Assembly: GCA_032718565.1 (NCBI GenBank)
Contig: JAVGVS010000008.1
Location: 1,983,579 to 2,047,578, forward strand
Origin: Distichodus sexfasciatus
Taxonomy: Eukaryota > Chordata > Actinopteri > Characiformes > Distichodontidae
Direction of reading: 5' to 3'
Length of the DNA stretch: 64,000 bases
Shown in pieces: positions 23,323 to 35,069 of the stretch; positions within the stretch are counted from its first letter, which is position 1; the number at the start of each line of letters is the position of its first letter. The translations under genes and the position numbers were made by a program. The notes below the pieces were generated by a model. The model was not told the origin of the DNA. It searched no databases and saw only the letters and a program-made list of their open reading frames with translations.

Positions 23323-23819
23323 GTGAGTGTTCAATTTTATATATTACGTAATAGACCTGTAAGATCAGTGCAGATAGCTAAATGCTAACCTCAGCTATGT
23401 CTTAAGAAGACGGTTATCTGTCGGTTCAGTCATTGTTTACAATAACGTGCATGATTGCATGTGCTTGTAGCTAATGCTAACCGCTAGCAGCTAGCAGGCT
23501 ATCGCGGTTAACCCGTGTTTGGTGTCAGAGGTGATTCTTGCATTTATATCAACACTGTTAATGTAACAAACTTTGCAAAGGACGTGGCCGTTAGCAGGGC
23601 TACCGTGGTAATACCTGTAATACCCTCACCTGTATAGTGAGCCACGTGTTCCAGTAAAACTGTTAAACGTGTGCAGCCATCTCGTTACTGTAATACACCA
23701 CAGTAATATTAGTCGGGTGTTAACACAGTGATTCGTAATTTACCAACAACATTTGTTTGTCAGTCAGGTTAACGTTACTGCAGCTTGAGCTAATAGTTTG
23801 CTCATTTTCTGTTTTGCAG

Positions 23820-23847
23820 GTTCTTGTGAAGATGAAGTGGAAGTACT
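23820..23847 (+). CDS. Tiny candidate second exon with a start codon (MKWKY)
   Basis: A polypyrimidine tract ending TTTTCTGTTTTGCAG gives an acceptor at 23818-23819. The exon has ATG at 23832 and codes for MKWKY plus one base before the donor GTGAGT at 23848. A phase-1 intron would follow. If unspliced, the frame continues for only 14 codons. The following exon is not identified. It could be the start of a transposon-encoded zinc-finger protein, but that is a guess. Confidence 0.35.
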
Positions 23848-24273
23848 GTGAGTTTGTATCAGAGGTTACCTGTTAAAACATTACAGGTTAAAACATAGGA
23901 GCTACAGTACAACTGTACCCTTTCCCTGCTTACACCAAGAATGTTTGTGCACATTTAACTCCAATAATGCTCTTAAAGTCCACTTATCAAAGATTAATCA
24001 GAAAGTAGTGTAAAGAAAGGCTGTGTCAAGTCTACCGTGAACAGCCATAACTTCACCATTTTCAGTCACTTTCCGAAGTGGCCAAAGTCAAGGTGTGAGT
24101 GTAGCTCATTATACAGTTTGGTGTTCTTAAAGGAGGCCCTTGCCGTACAAACAATTTCCGCTGTGCTTCTTGCAAATATGCAATTATTTAGATACCAATG
24201 TGTTTTTTTGTAGCATACAATGAAAGTGTGTAAGCACCATATGTTCTGTATGTATGTTAGTATTTAAAGTTAA

Positions 24274-24487
24274 AGGGTTAGTTTGGATATTTAAAAGTCA
24301 GGTTCTGTGAAATAGTTTCCTTACCTGTAAAGCTGCGGCTTGTCGCAGATTGATAAACTGCAGTGTCATCACACATAATTTAGCTCAGCTGATAAAACAT
24401 TTAACAGTGGTCTCTTGTGAAAGTATAGACATGTACAGTTTGATAATTTAGAGTTGAAGCTGACTTCTAAATATCCAAACTAACCCT
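24274..24487. mobile_element. MITE with TTAA target duplication (214 bp)
   Basis: The ends AGGGTTAGTTTGGATATTTA (left) and the complement of AAATATCCAAACTAACCCT (right) are inverted, flanked by TTAA on both sides (24270-24273, 24488-24491). A TTAA duplication points to piggyBac or Kolobok families. An inner AAAGTCAGG/GCTGACTTC continues the arms. It is noncoding. Confidence 0.82.
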
Positions 24488-25494
24488 TTAAGGTCATAAC
24501 AAAGATACTTCAGCACATTGAGTAGCATATATTAAAACACGCACACACAAGTCCCCTTTGACTACTCTTCAGCTACCAGTGACGCTATCTGTTCTGTCTA
24601 CCTAGTTCTGCCTGGTTACAGGTTTAGGGTTAAATGCAGCAGAGTATGCACAGGACTGCATAATGATGTTCCTTAAACCTAAATTAACAGTTCATGTGGC
24701 TTCCATACTAGTTCAAGATGCTTGTTGAAATGCCTGACTGGATGTGTTGAATTTTCAGGATATAGCAGATATTTTGTAAATGCTGTGTTTATTTTTATTC
24801 AGTCAAGTGAAAAGGTGGTTAAAATAGTTTCTATGCCATTTTAAGGAATGACTTTACTTGTCGTTTTGTTTGTGCAATACTGCAGAGTGTTATCTTACAC
24901 TATTTTGTAAAAAAAAAAAAAAAAAGTTTTTAGGAACATTTAAATGTTTTATTGCTTTTCTTCCATACAATTTTGTTTAAAGTATTTATTACAAAACAAA
25001 ATGGTATTAATTACATTTGAAGAAACCACATTATTTCTATTAACAAATGAATATAGGTAGTGATAAATACAATGTGTATGTAAGTTTAGCTTAAAATAGT
25101 TATTTCAAACAACTTGGGGATGCAAAGAAAATTAGTTAAATGAACTAATCATTTTTAGTAAAGACTAATGATTGTCCATGTCAATACAACTTAATCTGTT
25201 TAGTTTCAGAATGTGTAAAAACTAAAGTGGTTTAAGTACAAAAAAATAACGCAGTTAGTAACGTCATTTATTCGTAACGCCGTTTTTCTCCATCAGTGCT
25301 AATAAAAGGCCTTAAATTAACTTCACGATTACATTTTACTGACCAGGCAGAGCAGTCTTGCTAAAAGATGGTGTCGCTGCTCTGTGTAATGTTAACAGTA
25401 GTAAATCAAATACTTTCAGACTCGTATAGTGTGAACAAGATATTAGGGAATTGCATTTATTTTGGTATTTGATTTGTTTATATTTTTAATTACA

Positions 25495-25815
25495 CACACA
25501 CACACACACACACAGTCCATGTATTACTGTCTTTGTGAGGTCTTTCCATAGACTCCCATAATGACTAAAGTACATAATTTTACACCTACACCTAATCCTA
25601 ACCATAACCTTAACCTGAGTGACCAAAAGCACATCTTTTACCTCTTTTAGTTTCTCAAATAAAACAAGCACATTTTCTATAAAGTCATTTTTCCTCATGG
25701 GGACCTCTCAAATGTCCCCACAAAGCCCCAAAAAAACAGATAAAAGTGATTTTAGGGGACAAAAGGTCCCCACAATGCAATAAATACATGAAAACACACA
25801 CACACACACACACTT
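25495..25815 (+). repeat. (CA)n-bounded dispersed repeat, copy 1
   Basis: The ~275-bp block 25515-25790 lies between two (CA)n tracts (25495-25514, 25795-25812). It is ~94% identical by eye to 47313-47580. Landmarks are TCTTTGTGAGGTCTTTCCAT, ACACCTACACCTAATCCTAA and repeated GTCCCCAC. It is noncoding and no known superfamily signature is seen. Confidence 0.8.
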
Positions 25816-28035
25816 ACTAGCACTCCAAATATTCAGATTATGTTGTTTAAAAAGAAAAAGTTTGTGTGCAATGGAAAACAGTTTTTTGGTCACATTTTAA
25901 AAATAACACATTTCTAATAGCAGATTTCTAATAGCAACACCATAACACCATGAAAGTGTTACATTGTTCATAAGGTTATCATACAGTAAGAATGCCACAG
26001 CGGTCTGTGCCTACTCTCGATATTAAAATTGTAGCGAGGGCCTAAAGGTCAAAGGTTCATTTTCACACGCAAAGTTGAAAGGCTGTGGGCTTTGATGAGC
26101 TAAAGCTCCGTCTTCACACACCTGATGAGGCAGAACTCCCGAAGCGTGGATGTGTCATCACTGTTTGCTTATTTATTTCCGTCTCCTTTACCATTAATGC
26201 GTGAGCGCTAAGGCGGGTGGGGTGGATAACAGAGCCGTCTGAAGGAATGAGAGCTGACACACTGAGTGTTTCTATCATGGGCTTTTTAGTGGCTGTCTGA
26301 ATGCCGCAATCCCAGGAGGCCGAGCTGCCGGGGATGCTGTGAGGCATCCTGGCGTACAGATAAAAATAGCTTATGAAGATCATTTTGTTCAATCTTTCAT
26401 TTTGTTCAAATGGCTGGAATCCAACTCAACTCGCAGCTTCAGTTGCAGACTTGCCGACACTTGGAGGCTGAATTTAACGGGAATATTATAATGTGGCTCT
26501 GTGGTTAGATGGTTCATTAAAGAAAAGGTGAGGGGATCTCAGTACAGCCGTTAAAACTGTAATTGGCTAGCTTGCCTGCTTCTTTTCCATTTTGTTTTCA
26601 ACAGACCTTAAAATCGCTCCCAAAAAAACATTATGAGCCTGGAGTTGCTTCATTTAAAAATTAAAATGCTGCTACAAAAATGGGAAGAGAAAAAAATGTT
26701 AATTTTATGTTCCCTCTGCATGGTCTTGGGACAATATAAATAATTCACCAAAAATAGAAAATAGCTGTATCTTCTTGTAAATGCTTGTCTGCATGTCTTG
26801 GAAATATATTAAAAATGAATGAATGAATGAATGCAATGATTGTTGTTATAAAATATTCAGGAATCACATTCAGTGAAATCAGGGAAAAACGGTTAGAGGG
26901 TTGAGAAGCATTAACCAAGTTATTTGTTTAATAAGAACTAATATTCTATGATTTAATCCCAGTGCATCCATATTTATAAACAGAGTGTAATTAAAACAAG
27001 TCTAAATCTCCCTGGAATCCTTCCTTGTATATTTAATTAAGAGACACAAATGGAATTCCACTTTCTGATGGAGAGCAGCATGTGTGTTTAAATTTCTCCT
27101 CCTACTGTCTTTGCAGTGTCAGGACCAAGTGCCAAGATAAAGATATACAGCGGGACTGTCTGAATCCGAGACCAACTCTGAATATACGTTCTTTACCCCA
27201 GCCAAATTTCCAATGCTGGAGGAAGAGCTTCCAAAACTTAAAGTGTGTTTCATTTTTCTATGCTTCAGCCGCAGGCGGTGGTTTGCCTTTAAATGCTACT
27301 CCTGCAATTTGAATGCAGCTAATGCCTACACAAGGGCCTTTTACTGAGCTCTGGGCAGCAAACACACACATAAATTCTAATTGAGTCACTTAACTTTACC
27401 TGCCTGCGCATGACCTCACGATCTCGCTTTATTTCAATAAGCCATAGCGACGCCCAACTTGCTAAACTTGGTTTGCACGATCTTCATTAAACCTCCGTGA
27501 TTACTCCTGTCTGAAGGTGAAGCTTCATTTTGCTAACTTTCCTCTCTCGGCCGCCCACCTGCGAACGCTGAGGCGGCACTCAGGCTTCCAGGACATGCCT
27601 CACACTGACATTCAATTAGTTCTCCAACCACGGCACCTCCCTCTACCTAATGGCTCAGAACCCTACTTTTCCACAGGAATAATTTCTTTTCTTCCATTTT
27701 AATACGTTCGGCTCAAAATGGAGCGTGGAAAAACGGCCTTGGGATCATTACAGGGAGAATGAGAAGGTGGAGATGATAGATTCACTGGAGACTGGCTCTT
27801 TCCTTTTTAGGGCTTGTTACAAAAGAAGTTCTAGTGCAAAAGAATATTACAAACCAGGAATGATGAAAGAAAAGTACATGCTCATGTTCTGCAGGATTGC
27901 ACTTACATTCATTGCAACTTAATTGTTTTTTAACTTTGATCTGAGAAGAAAAGAGTAGCATTGAGGTTCATGAGCATCAGTAGAGCTGGTATATCTGGTA
28001 TAAACTTTAGAGTTGTGCAGAAGCGATAACTGCTG
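25816..28035. other. Intergenic stretch; possible regulatory blocks
   Basis: No repeat ends or coding exons are recognised. 26100-26400 and 27080-27600 are non-repetitive with moderate GC and could be conserved noncoding elements, which only alignment could show. A short (ATGA)n run lies near 26817. Confidence 0.35.
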
Positions 28036-28222
28036 GGGTGGTTGCAGATTAGTGGTAGGATGTTACAAATTAGAACTTTAGAGGTTGTTGGTTCAAGTCT
28101 TGCTCGTTCCAACATAGAACACCTGAGCAACACCTGTAACTCCCAACTTGCTCCAGGGACACTGTCGCTGTCATTAGTAAATGTAAATTTCTATGGATAA
28201 AAATGTCTCATAAATGCTCTTA
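28036..28222 (+). mobile_element. SINE-C, diverged
   Basis: The head GGTTGCAGATTAGTGGTAGG, a box-B-like GGTTCAAGTC near 28090, and the tail ATGGATAAAAATGTCTCATAAATGC match family C with many substitutions. Confidence 0.65.
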
Positions 28223-28225
28223 ATA

Positions 28226-29020
28226 AAGATTGTGCCTTGTATTTTTCCACTGGGGTCTGTTGAATAAGGAGGGGGTAAAACAAACAGAAAAACAGACTGA
28301 AAACAGTTTTCCTGTATATGTACATCTCTATGAAGGAACTTTGAGATCTTCATTTGATTTTAGGCTTGCTTTGTGGAATTTTTGTATGCATCAAATTAGA
28401 GTTGTGTAATTAACTTTTAATTACAATTAATTAAAATTAAAATTAACTTTAAATTACAATGGCTTTCCATGATTATGAAAAAATATAATTTTGTTAGTAT
28501 CTCTACTATAACGCTAATAAATGCAACAATTGTGATCTAAATAATAGTATATAATTATAATTATGATTTTTGCAATAATTGAGCAGCTTGACATCAAATC
28601 ATAAGCATTAACCTGTCAAACTGAATTCTGCATTGTAACACCATTAGTCTAAACACAACATTTTCCTAATTATATTTCCAATAATATGTCTAATATTCAG
28701 TTAAATGAAGTGAGAGACGAGAGTCGAGGACAGAAAAGGGAGGGTGTTGAGAGAACGAGCGCACGCCTCACCACATCTGTAATGAACTATGCATGCTGAA
28801 TAAAGAATACATTTAAACGTGTCACTTCAGTCATGAACTGTTCAACTCGAAATAGGAGTGAAATCTTCCCACGCTGCCTAATCCACTGTTTCCTGGTTTG
28901 TGACTGCGTCATGGTTGTACTGAACAAAGTGGTAGATGGGAGTCTCCATCTAGTGGCGAAGTCGCTAAAATGTTCAGAAACAGGTTCATGGTGGTGCGCT
29001 GCTGCCCCCCATTGATTTCA
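28226..29020. other. Intergenic AT-rich stretch
   Basis: The AATTAA-rich sequence at 28395-28460 is low complexity. No gene or element end is seen. Confidence 0.4.
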
Positions 29021-29025
29021 GTTGG

Positions 29026-29096
29026 GCCCCGCCCCTAACGGCAACGCCCCGCCCCTGACGGCAACGCCCCGCCCCTGACGGCAACGCCCCGCCCCC
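29026..29096. repeat. GC-box minisatellite, 20-bp unit x 3.5
   Basis: The unit GCCCCGCCCCTGACGGCAAC (first copy with A for G) repeats at 29026, 29046, 29066 and partly 29086. Each unit contains CCCCGCCCC, the Sp1/KLF recognition type. The array sits in an otherwise AT-rich area. Confidence 0.85.
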
Positions 29097-29099
29097 TAG

Positions 29100-29880
29100 C
29101 ATTCCCGCCCTCCATTCTGGATTCAGGACCACTTTAAACCGAGCGTGGAAAATTCAAGCTCCTCACAACGAAGCGTCCTTCAATAACTTAATAATTTTAC
29201 AAGAAAAAACACAACCACGTTATTGCCGTTGCTTGCAGTGGTTAAACAACAATTAAAATATCTGAGGTTCCGGTCTTTGGTAATTGGCAAATGCGAGACT
29301 CCGCGGTGTGAATGTAAACTTGAATATGTGTATCAGCTAAAAATTAAAACTCAAATTTATGGAGTTGTCTTACCTAAGTTTCATTCCCTGATTTTTTACA
29401 GCACATGCTGTAAATGTCTCACTATCTCTCAAACCGGCAGAAATAAAACCTAACACTTACATGACAAATGTATGATCATTATTAAAACTATCACACGCGA
29501 TAGAAAATAAATTGTTAACGTAATTAAACACCGTTTGTAATGTTGCTTACCAGGCACAAGGAGGACGCCATGATCGTAGTTTATGTCGTAGTTTAAGTTG
29601 AATAAATCCGGGAACTGAAGAACTGAAGAGCAAAAAAAAAAAAAGTTTTGTCCGAGTTGGAGAATGTAATATTCCCAGTTTCAAACATATGAATCCTGCT
29701 TGCTGTCTTGGCACGACCTTAATTCAACTCCTTCAGATGGCGCCAGGTTTAAATCTTTGGGTTTCATGACGAATATGTTCAGCAGTTAAAACTCTTTAAT
29801 ATGCCCGTTTCACCATGTGTTACAGATACAGCGCATGGGTTTATGGGAAACGGATTCGTTTCCCTTCAAGCTCTAAAACT
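29100..29880. other. CpG-containing stretch beside the GC-box array
   Basis: On the minus strand 29572-29552 reads ATGGCGTCCTCCTTGTGCCTG followed by GTAAGC, resembling a short coding exon with donor. No continuing exon in frame could be found, so no gene is called. Confidence 0.3.
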
Positions 29881-30062
29881 GTGGTGGTGGTGCAGTGGTC
29901 CAAATGATAAAACTCATTAGCAGTAAGATTGAGGGTCCAAATCCCAGATAACCCCAAAATCACTGTTGGATTCCTCTACAAGGCCATCGATCCCATACTG
30001 CTCCAGAGAGACTGTTCCTGTGCTCTTGGATGCAAGTGTCTGATAAATGCTGTTCTTAAACA
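29881..30062 (+). mobile_element. SINE-C, diverged
   Basis: GGTGGTGGTGCAGTGGTCCA corresponds to the head, GGGTCCAAATCCC to box B and GTGTCTGATAAATGCTGTT to the L2-type tail. Confidence 0.65.
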
Positions 30063-33000
30063 GTGCTTTAAATGGTAAGTCAATTCTTGGTTTGTTAACT
30101 TTGCTTTTATAAAGTGACTGTCATATCCAGCACACAAAACAATTGCATGTGTAGACTCTTTTTTAAAAACATGCTTCTTGGATGAACTGCTAAAATCTTG
30201 TACATTTTGGTGTAATTGTTTGAACCGATTAATAGTAGTCGCTGTAGACTGAGAAATTGGACTAAAATCTTATTGGATTTAAATCTTTTGAAGTGGTGTA
30301 TTGACAGAAGAGGTTTAACTTAAAATGTTTTTGAGGAAGAAAAAAATTGAGGAACATGGAAATAAATATGAATAACAAAGAAGATTACCTGCGTTAGGGG
30401 AAAGGTTTTGTTGGAAGTCCAAGTGAGATTCTTGGACTTTTTAAATCAGTTGGTATTGGGACAGCTTCTTTTATTGTTTAGTTGTTTATGGATCTGTGAA
30501 GATAGTTGTTTGTGGATTAATGTTTTTGGTTTTTTTGTAACTGAAGATGTATTTTCAGCGATTCATTAAAATGACATCAGCTCTTCCCAACTTACATACA
30601 TGCAAGTAGACGGACAAATGCAAGCATAATGACTGACAAATACCGAATTAAATGACTGCTATAATGACAGTGACCTTTTAGATGGAAATAATGGCCTGTG
30701 GAAGTCAATACTCAGATTCTTCCTCACACATAGCTCTGCTCTAGTCCATTCGCCTTATATTACACTTTTATTTTATTGTATTTTCCATGTGCCTTCTTTA
30801 ACACACTTCATCCAATTAGCAAGAGTTCTTAAATGTAATTGTTTCTACTTTGCCTGATTTTATTGTTCATGGCCAATGTGCATACACAGAGGCTAAAATG
30901 CTTCCACTGTGTAAATGTCGTTTTTTGAAATGGCCGTGTTATTTGTTAGTAAATTACCAGCAAACACAAAACCCATCCTTCCTCATTTTATTTAGAAGCA
31001 GAAACTAATTAGCTGCCATTGTTGATGTTCTGAGTTAATAAGGTCCTTATGGGACAAAGTCTTCTGAGCAGCTGATAAAGTGTAGAAGATGCTGTATTTA
31101 GCCCATATCTCAGCATGGCACATTGGCTCAGAACATCAGGAGGCCTAGTTCAATCCTGTCTAGGTGCAATCAGATGGGAATTGGATAACAGAAGAATCTA
31201 TACAATTCAAATTCATTTATGGGTAACTGCTGAGTCAGACCTTTAGTAGGGTGAGTTCAGGACTAACCTAAGCAATAAAAGTGATAGTGATATGACATGG
31301 GTATGCAGAGTTCGGCTACATTAACAAACAGGAGAAAGAAAAAGAGAATTGAAGTTACAGCTCTTAATCTGCCAATTTAATTTGACAATTACAGTTACAC
31401 ATATTTAGTAACATTTAATTCAAGTTCAAATTTTGTTTGTTGTGATCACAATGTTATATCCTAACTCTTGATGAGAAGTGATTAATTCCTCATAATTATA
31501 AGTAGATATAGGTCATTTAAAATATTTTATCATTATTGATATTGACTAATATATAATGTAAAGTATTGTATCATGATAAATATTTTTGATATAAACAAGT
31601 CCCAATTCAGGTTTCTAAAGACTTCTCCTTGAGTTCTCTCACTGTGTCCATTAACTTAGTCTACCTTCTGTGCATTTGATGATGGAAAAGACAGTGCTCA
31701 AAACTTATAGCTACTATTTTAAAAAAAGAAAGAAAGAAAAACGTCTTAACTGCCAAGCTATACAGAAACCAGCATAAGTTTCTGAAGGATCAACAAATAT
31801 TTTCTGGACTATGAGCAGGGGTCTGACTCTCTCCTGTGAGAAGTCATTAATGTGTTTTTTAAATCATTTATTTCGTTAAATGTATATGTTCACTTTAATA
31901 AACCTACTTGGTGTGTGAGTAATTCTTAGACAGGAATCCTTTCCAGAAAGTTTTAAATTTGTACACCGTGAGACAGAACGTCATAAATAATGCATTTGCT
32001 CTCCAGGTAAAAAATTCATACCAGAGCTCAAAGCACTTTGTAAAACGGAGTGTTTTAAGATCAACAGTACTGTAGTTGTTGTTGTACATTATTATTCCAC
32101 CAGAGGGCGCTTTTCAGACAGTTTGGATTTTCTTTCCTATTTATTTAGTAACAAATTTGATGCCAAAAATGAAGAATGGCTGCAAGATTTTTGGCTTTTC
32201 CATTCAACATTTTGATTAAACATGAAAAATTTAGCACCTGTTAAACTTTTGAACAACATTTTTAAAAAATGTTTTCAATTTAATATAGATTAAGCACCAC
32301 TACTACACAAGTGCAGTTTGTCAGCTTGTCTCTGAGCATCTTTCTGAAAGCTCTCTACAACCATACTTGGAAATGACCATAAATAATTTGAAATATTTCA
32401 CCATGGAGCTTTGACTGTCCTGTTTATTTCGTCCCAAACTGTCAGTGACATTAAAGAGAGGTGATGATGCAGATGATGCAATAATTTCATCTTTTACTTT
32501 CTATACCCTCCAGATGGCCATAACGGAACTTAGTCATTGCTTCACTGCAAATGTCAAGGCAAAAACTTGTTAAAATGGAGTGTGTTGTAAAACACTTTGC
32601 AGGCGCTGCATATTTTCAAAATTTTATTAAATCTAAAAATCTTCCACACCAAGTATGCAACACAGTTGAGGATGTTTGGAAGCGAAAAAATGGGAGGGAA
32701 TGGGAAAGAGAAAATTCAATTTTACTGTTTCCACTCAAACACAAAATTCAAATGTTTATTCAACCATATTTATACAGATATCTCATTTAATACGTTAGTA
32801 GTTGACAGTGGAAAATGTACTTGTATCAGCAGATGCACAAGATTTTCATATCAGGCTGGAATTGGATTAGATAAGGCGATGTAGTGCCAATCCCCTTCTG
32901 CTGGCGTTGCCTGTTTCCACACATTTGGCATTTATAAGTTTATCTCACGCCAAATTGCTTTGGCTTGTCATTATGGTTGAGCTTTTTGTTGACAAGGGTG

Positions 33001-34184
33001 TCTGGACATTCCACATAGCCTGTTTTAACTTGTATAAGAATGTCTGAAAACCATTCATTCTGCCATCAAATAAAGTTGGATCTGATCATTTGCAGGGAAT
33101 TAAAATAAAATTATGCTGATTTCAAACACAGATCAGTTTAGAATCAGACACATGCTGTCTAGTAATTGACTCGAATGAGACAGTGCCTTCTTGCCTCCTG
33201 CAGAACAATGTCAGGTTGTTGCCGTAATGAGCAGCGTGATTAATAGACACCTTCTGGCCAACAGGGAGTGAGAAGCATAAGTCAGAGAAGGAGAGGATGG
33301 AACACACTGAGAAACCAAGGTACGCAAACGAACCTCTCAAAGGTACAAATGCTTTGTCGCTCCTGCTTCACTCCATAAGGGTACGAGCACTGTACATTAA
33401 AATGAATACATTTTCTGTATCATCTCGTCTGACACTCTAAAAGAACACTTCTGCACCTCTAGTGACAAAAAAATGTACATTTATGTCTTGGTTCATATAT
33501 TCCAGGTAATTGTTCAGGTAAAACCGATAGTTTCAATAAACACAGCTCTTAAACTGACTCAAGATTTTGTGACCACTGATTTGCTGCCTCATTTGCCTGC
33601 ACCTCAAGCTTGTTAAAAGTACCCTTTACTGTCAGCAAAGATTCTGTACCTTTAAAATTGAACAACATTCACAGTTTGCTCCTTAAAGACCATTTGTGTA
33701 CCTTACAGAGTACATTTCCAAACAGAAATGATAGGCCTATTTCTCTGTATGAACAATCAAAGAATACAATGGAGGGAGAGATGGAGTCAAAAACAATCAG
33801 ACAGTGAGCAGAGATGAACAGAGCAGCTGGAGAGAGTAGGAGAGCGGTGTGGACACAACATTTTAGCAGATCTGTTGGCCAAAGCCAGGGTGTGAACTGC
33901 AGTGGCGATGTTCGTTTATGTAACCTCCGCCCTCCAGAGCGAGCCATCCGGGGCCCTGTCTGATCACGCCGAATAACACCGATGTGTGAAAGCAGGGGGA
34001 CGAGAGCCTCAACATCAACAAAGAGACACTTGTCTTCCTGGTTCCTGCCTGTTCGCAGGTTGATTTGGGAATTTCGTGGAAAATGTGTGATTTTGCATCA
34101 GAGGGATTTACAACGAGGTGGAATAAACTTGCTCGAGCGTCTGTGTGAACAGGACTTACAGTAAAGGATGGCCTCAGCCGTGAC
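30063..34184. other. Long intergenic stretch, mostly single-copy
   Basis: No coding exon, RNA gene or clear repeat end is recognised over 4 kb. 30870-31090 is non-repetitive and could be a conserved noncoding element. Frames such as 32551-32884 and 33863-34327 show no domain signature. Confidence 0.45.
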
Positions 34185-34350
34185 TGAAAACTGAAATTGC
34201 TTTTCATAAGATTGGGGGTTTGAACCAACAATGGGTTCCTGATCAAGGCTCTTAACATTAAAACTTGCTCCTGGAAGACTGTCCATGTAGTTAGGAAATG
34301 TAGGTTGCTCTGGACACGATCGTCCACTAATGCTGTAAACGTAAATGTAA
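34185..34350 (+). mobile_element. SINE-C, diverged, head incomplete
   Basis: The match begins at the box-B-like GGGTTTGAACC and continues to TTAGGAAATGTAGGTTGCTC and TAATGCTGTAAACGTAAATG, the L2-type tail. Confidence 0.65.
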
Positions 34351-34934
34351 TGATTTGTCACTTTTAGGGCTTTTGTCTGGTTTGGAGAAAGTGAAGTATT
34401 TAAAAATGGAACTGAGATCATTTATTGGATTCCTTACATTTTTGAAAAATAGAAATTGTGCTGTAACAGTGCATTGTGACATAATATTTTGAGAAATTCA
34501 AATTACAACAATAAACAAAAATATGACGACACACATGACAATATGAAGGGGTGTAACAAAACACTGAGACATCAAGACTTCAGTGATTTTTATGCACTCT
34601 TTTGAGTTAATCATTTAAATTCTTTAATATTAAATATTTAATTGTTTTATTTTAAAACAAAACTTTTTTGAGTTTTATTTTGTATCTTGCACTTGAGTCT
34701 GTGGCTTTCTTCTAAATGTACATGCCTAAGAATAAATAAGTGAGAACTGAGGGGTTTGAATTTGTATTCAGTCTTTCTTTGAATAACCTTTTCGAAATGC
34801 ATCAAACCGTGAACCCTGATTTGTCAGATTCAAATGGAACCGAACTGAGAGTTAGTCTTGAAGAATTTGTGTCTGATTTTTCTCTTTTTAGAGAGAAACC
34901 CTTATCCAGAATGAGTCAAAATCCTAATTACAGG

Positions 34935-35068
34935 GGCAGTCACATTGGGCTAACTTTGGGTAAGATTCCTTGTTTAGGGGCCCAGTGGTGGTAGTGCTGG
35001 AGGTAGATAAAGCTAAATCTCTACCAATGACCTCCTAATTTATAACCGAAGATCCTACCACTAGATCA
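34935..35068 (-). mobile_element. SINE-C fragment, diverged
   Basis: On the plus strand GGGGCAGTCACATTGGG, TTGTTTAGGGGCCCAGTGG and ATCCTACCACTAGATCAC mirror the central part and head of family C. Confidence 0.6.
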
Positions 35069-35069
35069 C

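Larger units (their letters stand above)
23029..25250 (+). mobile_element. Possible CACTA/EnSpm-type element
   Basis: From 23029 the sequence reads CACTGTAAACCCGGATTTTG, followed by many short AT-rich repeats of the form AACTAAT, TAATGATTAAT and TCTAATTAGT. Similar direct and inverted repeats recur at 25120-25230 (ACTAATCATT, GACTAATGATT, ACAACTTAATCTGTTTAG). A CACTG start and crowded subterminal repeats fit EnSpm transposons. The right terminus is not clearly seen, so the end is approximate. The interior carries a GC-rich promoter-like block with two exon-like segments and a nested MITE. Confidence 0.42.

Noticed and set aside
29552..29572. Minus-strand ATGGCGTCC...CTG|GTAAGC, resembling a first coding exon
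   Set aside because: The nearest acceptor-bounded segment downstream joins to an immediate stop. No continuing exon is found.
33863..34421. Two overlapping minus-strand frames of 107-154 codons
   Set aside because: Part of them is antisense to a SINE-C copy and the rest has no motif. They are probably chance frames.
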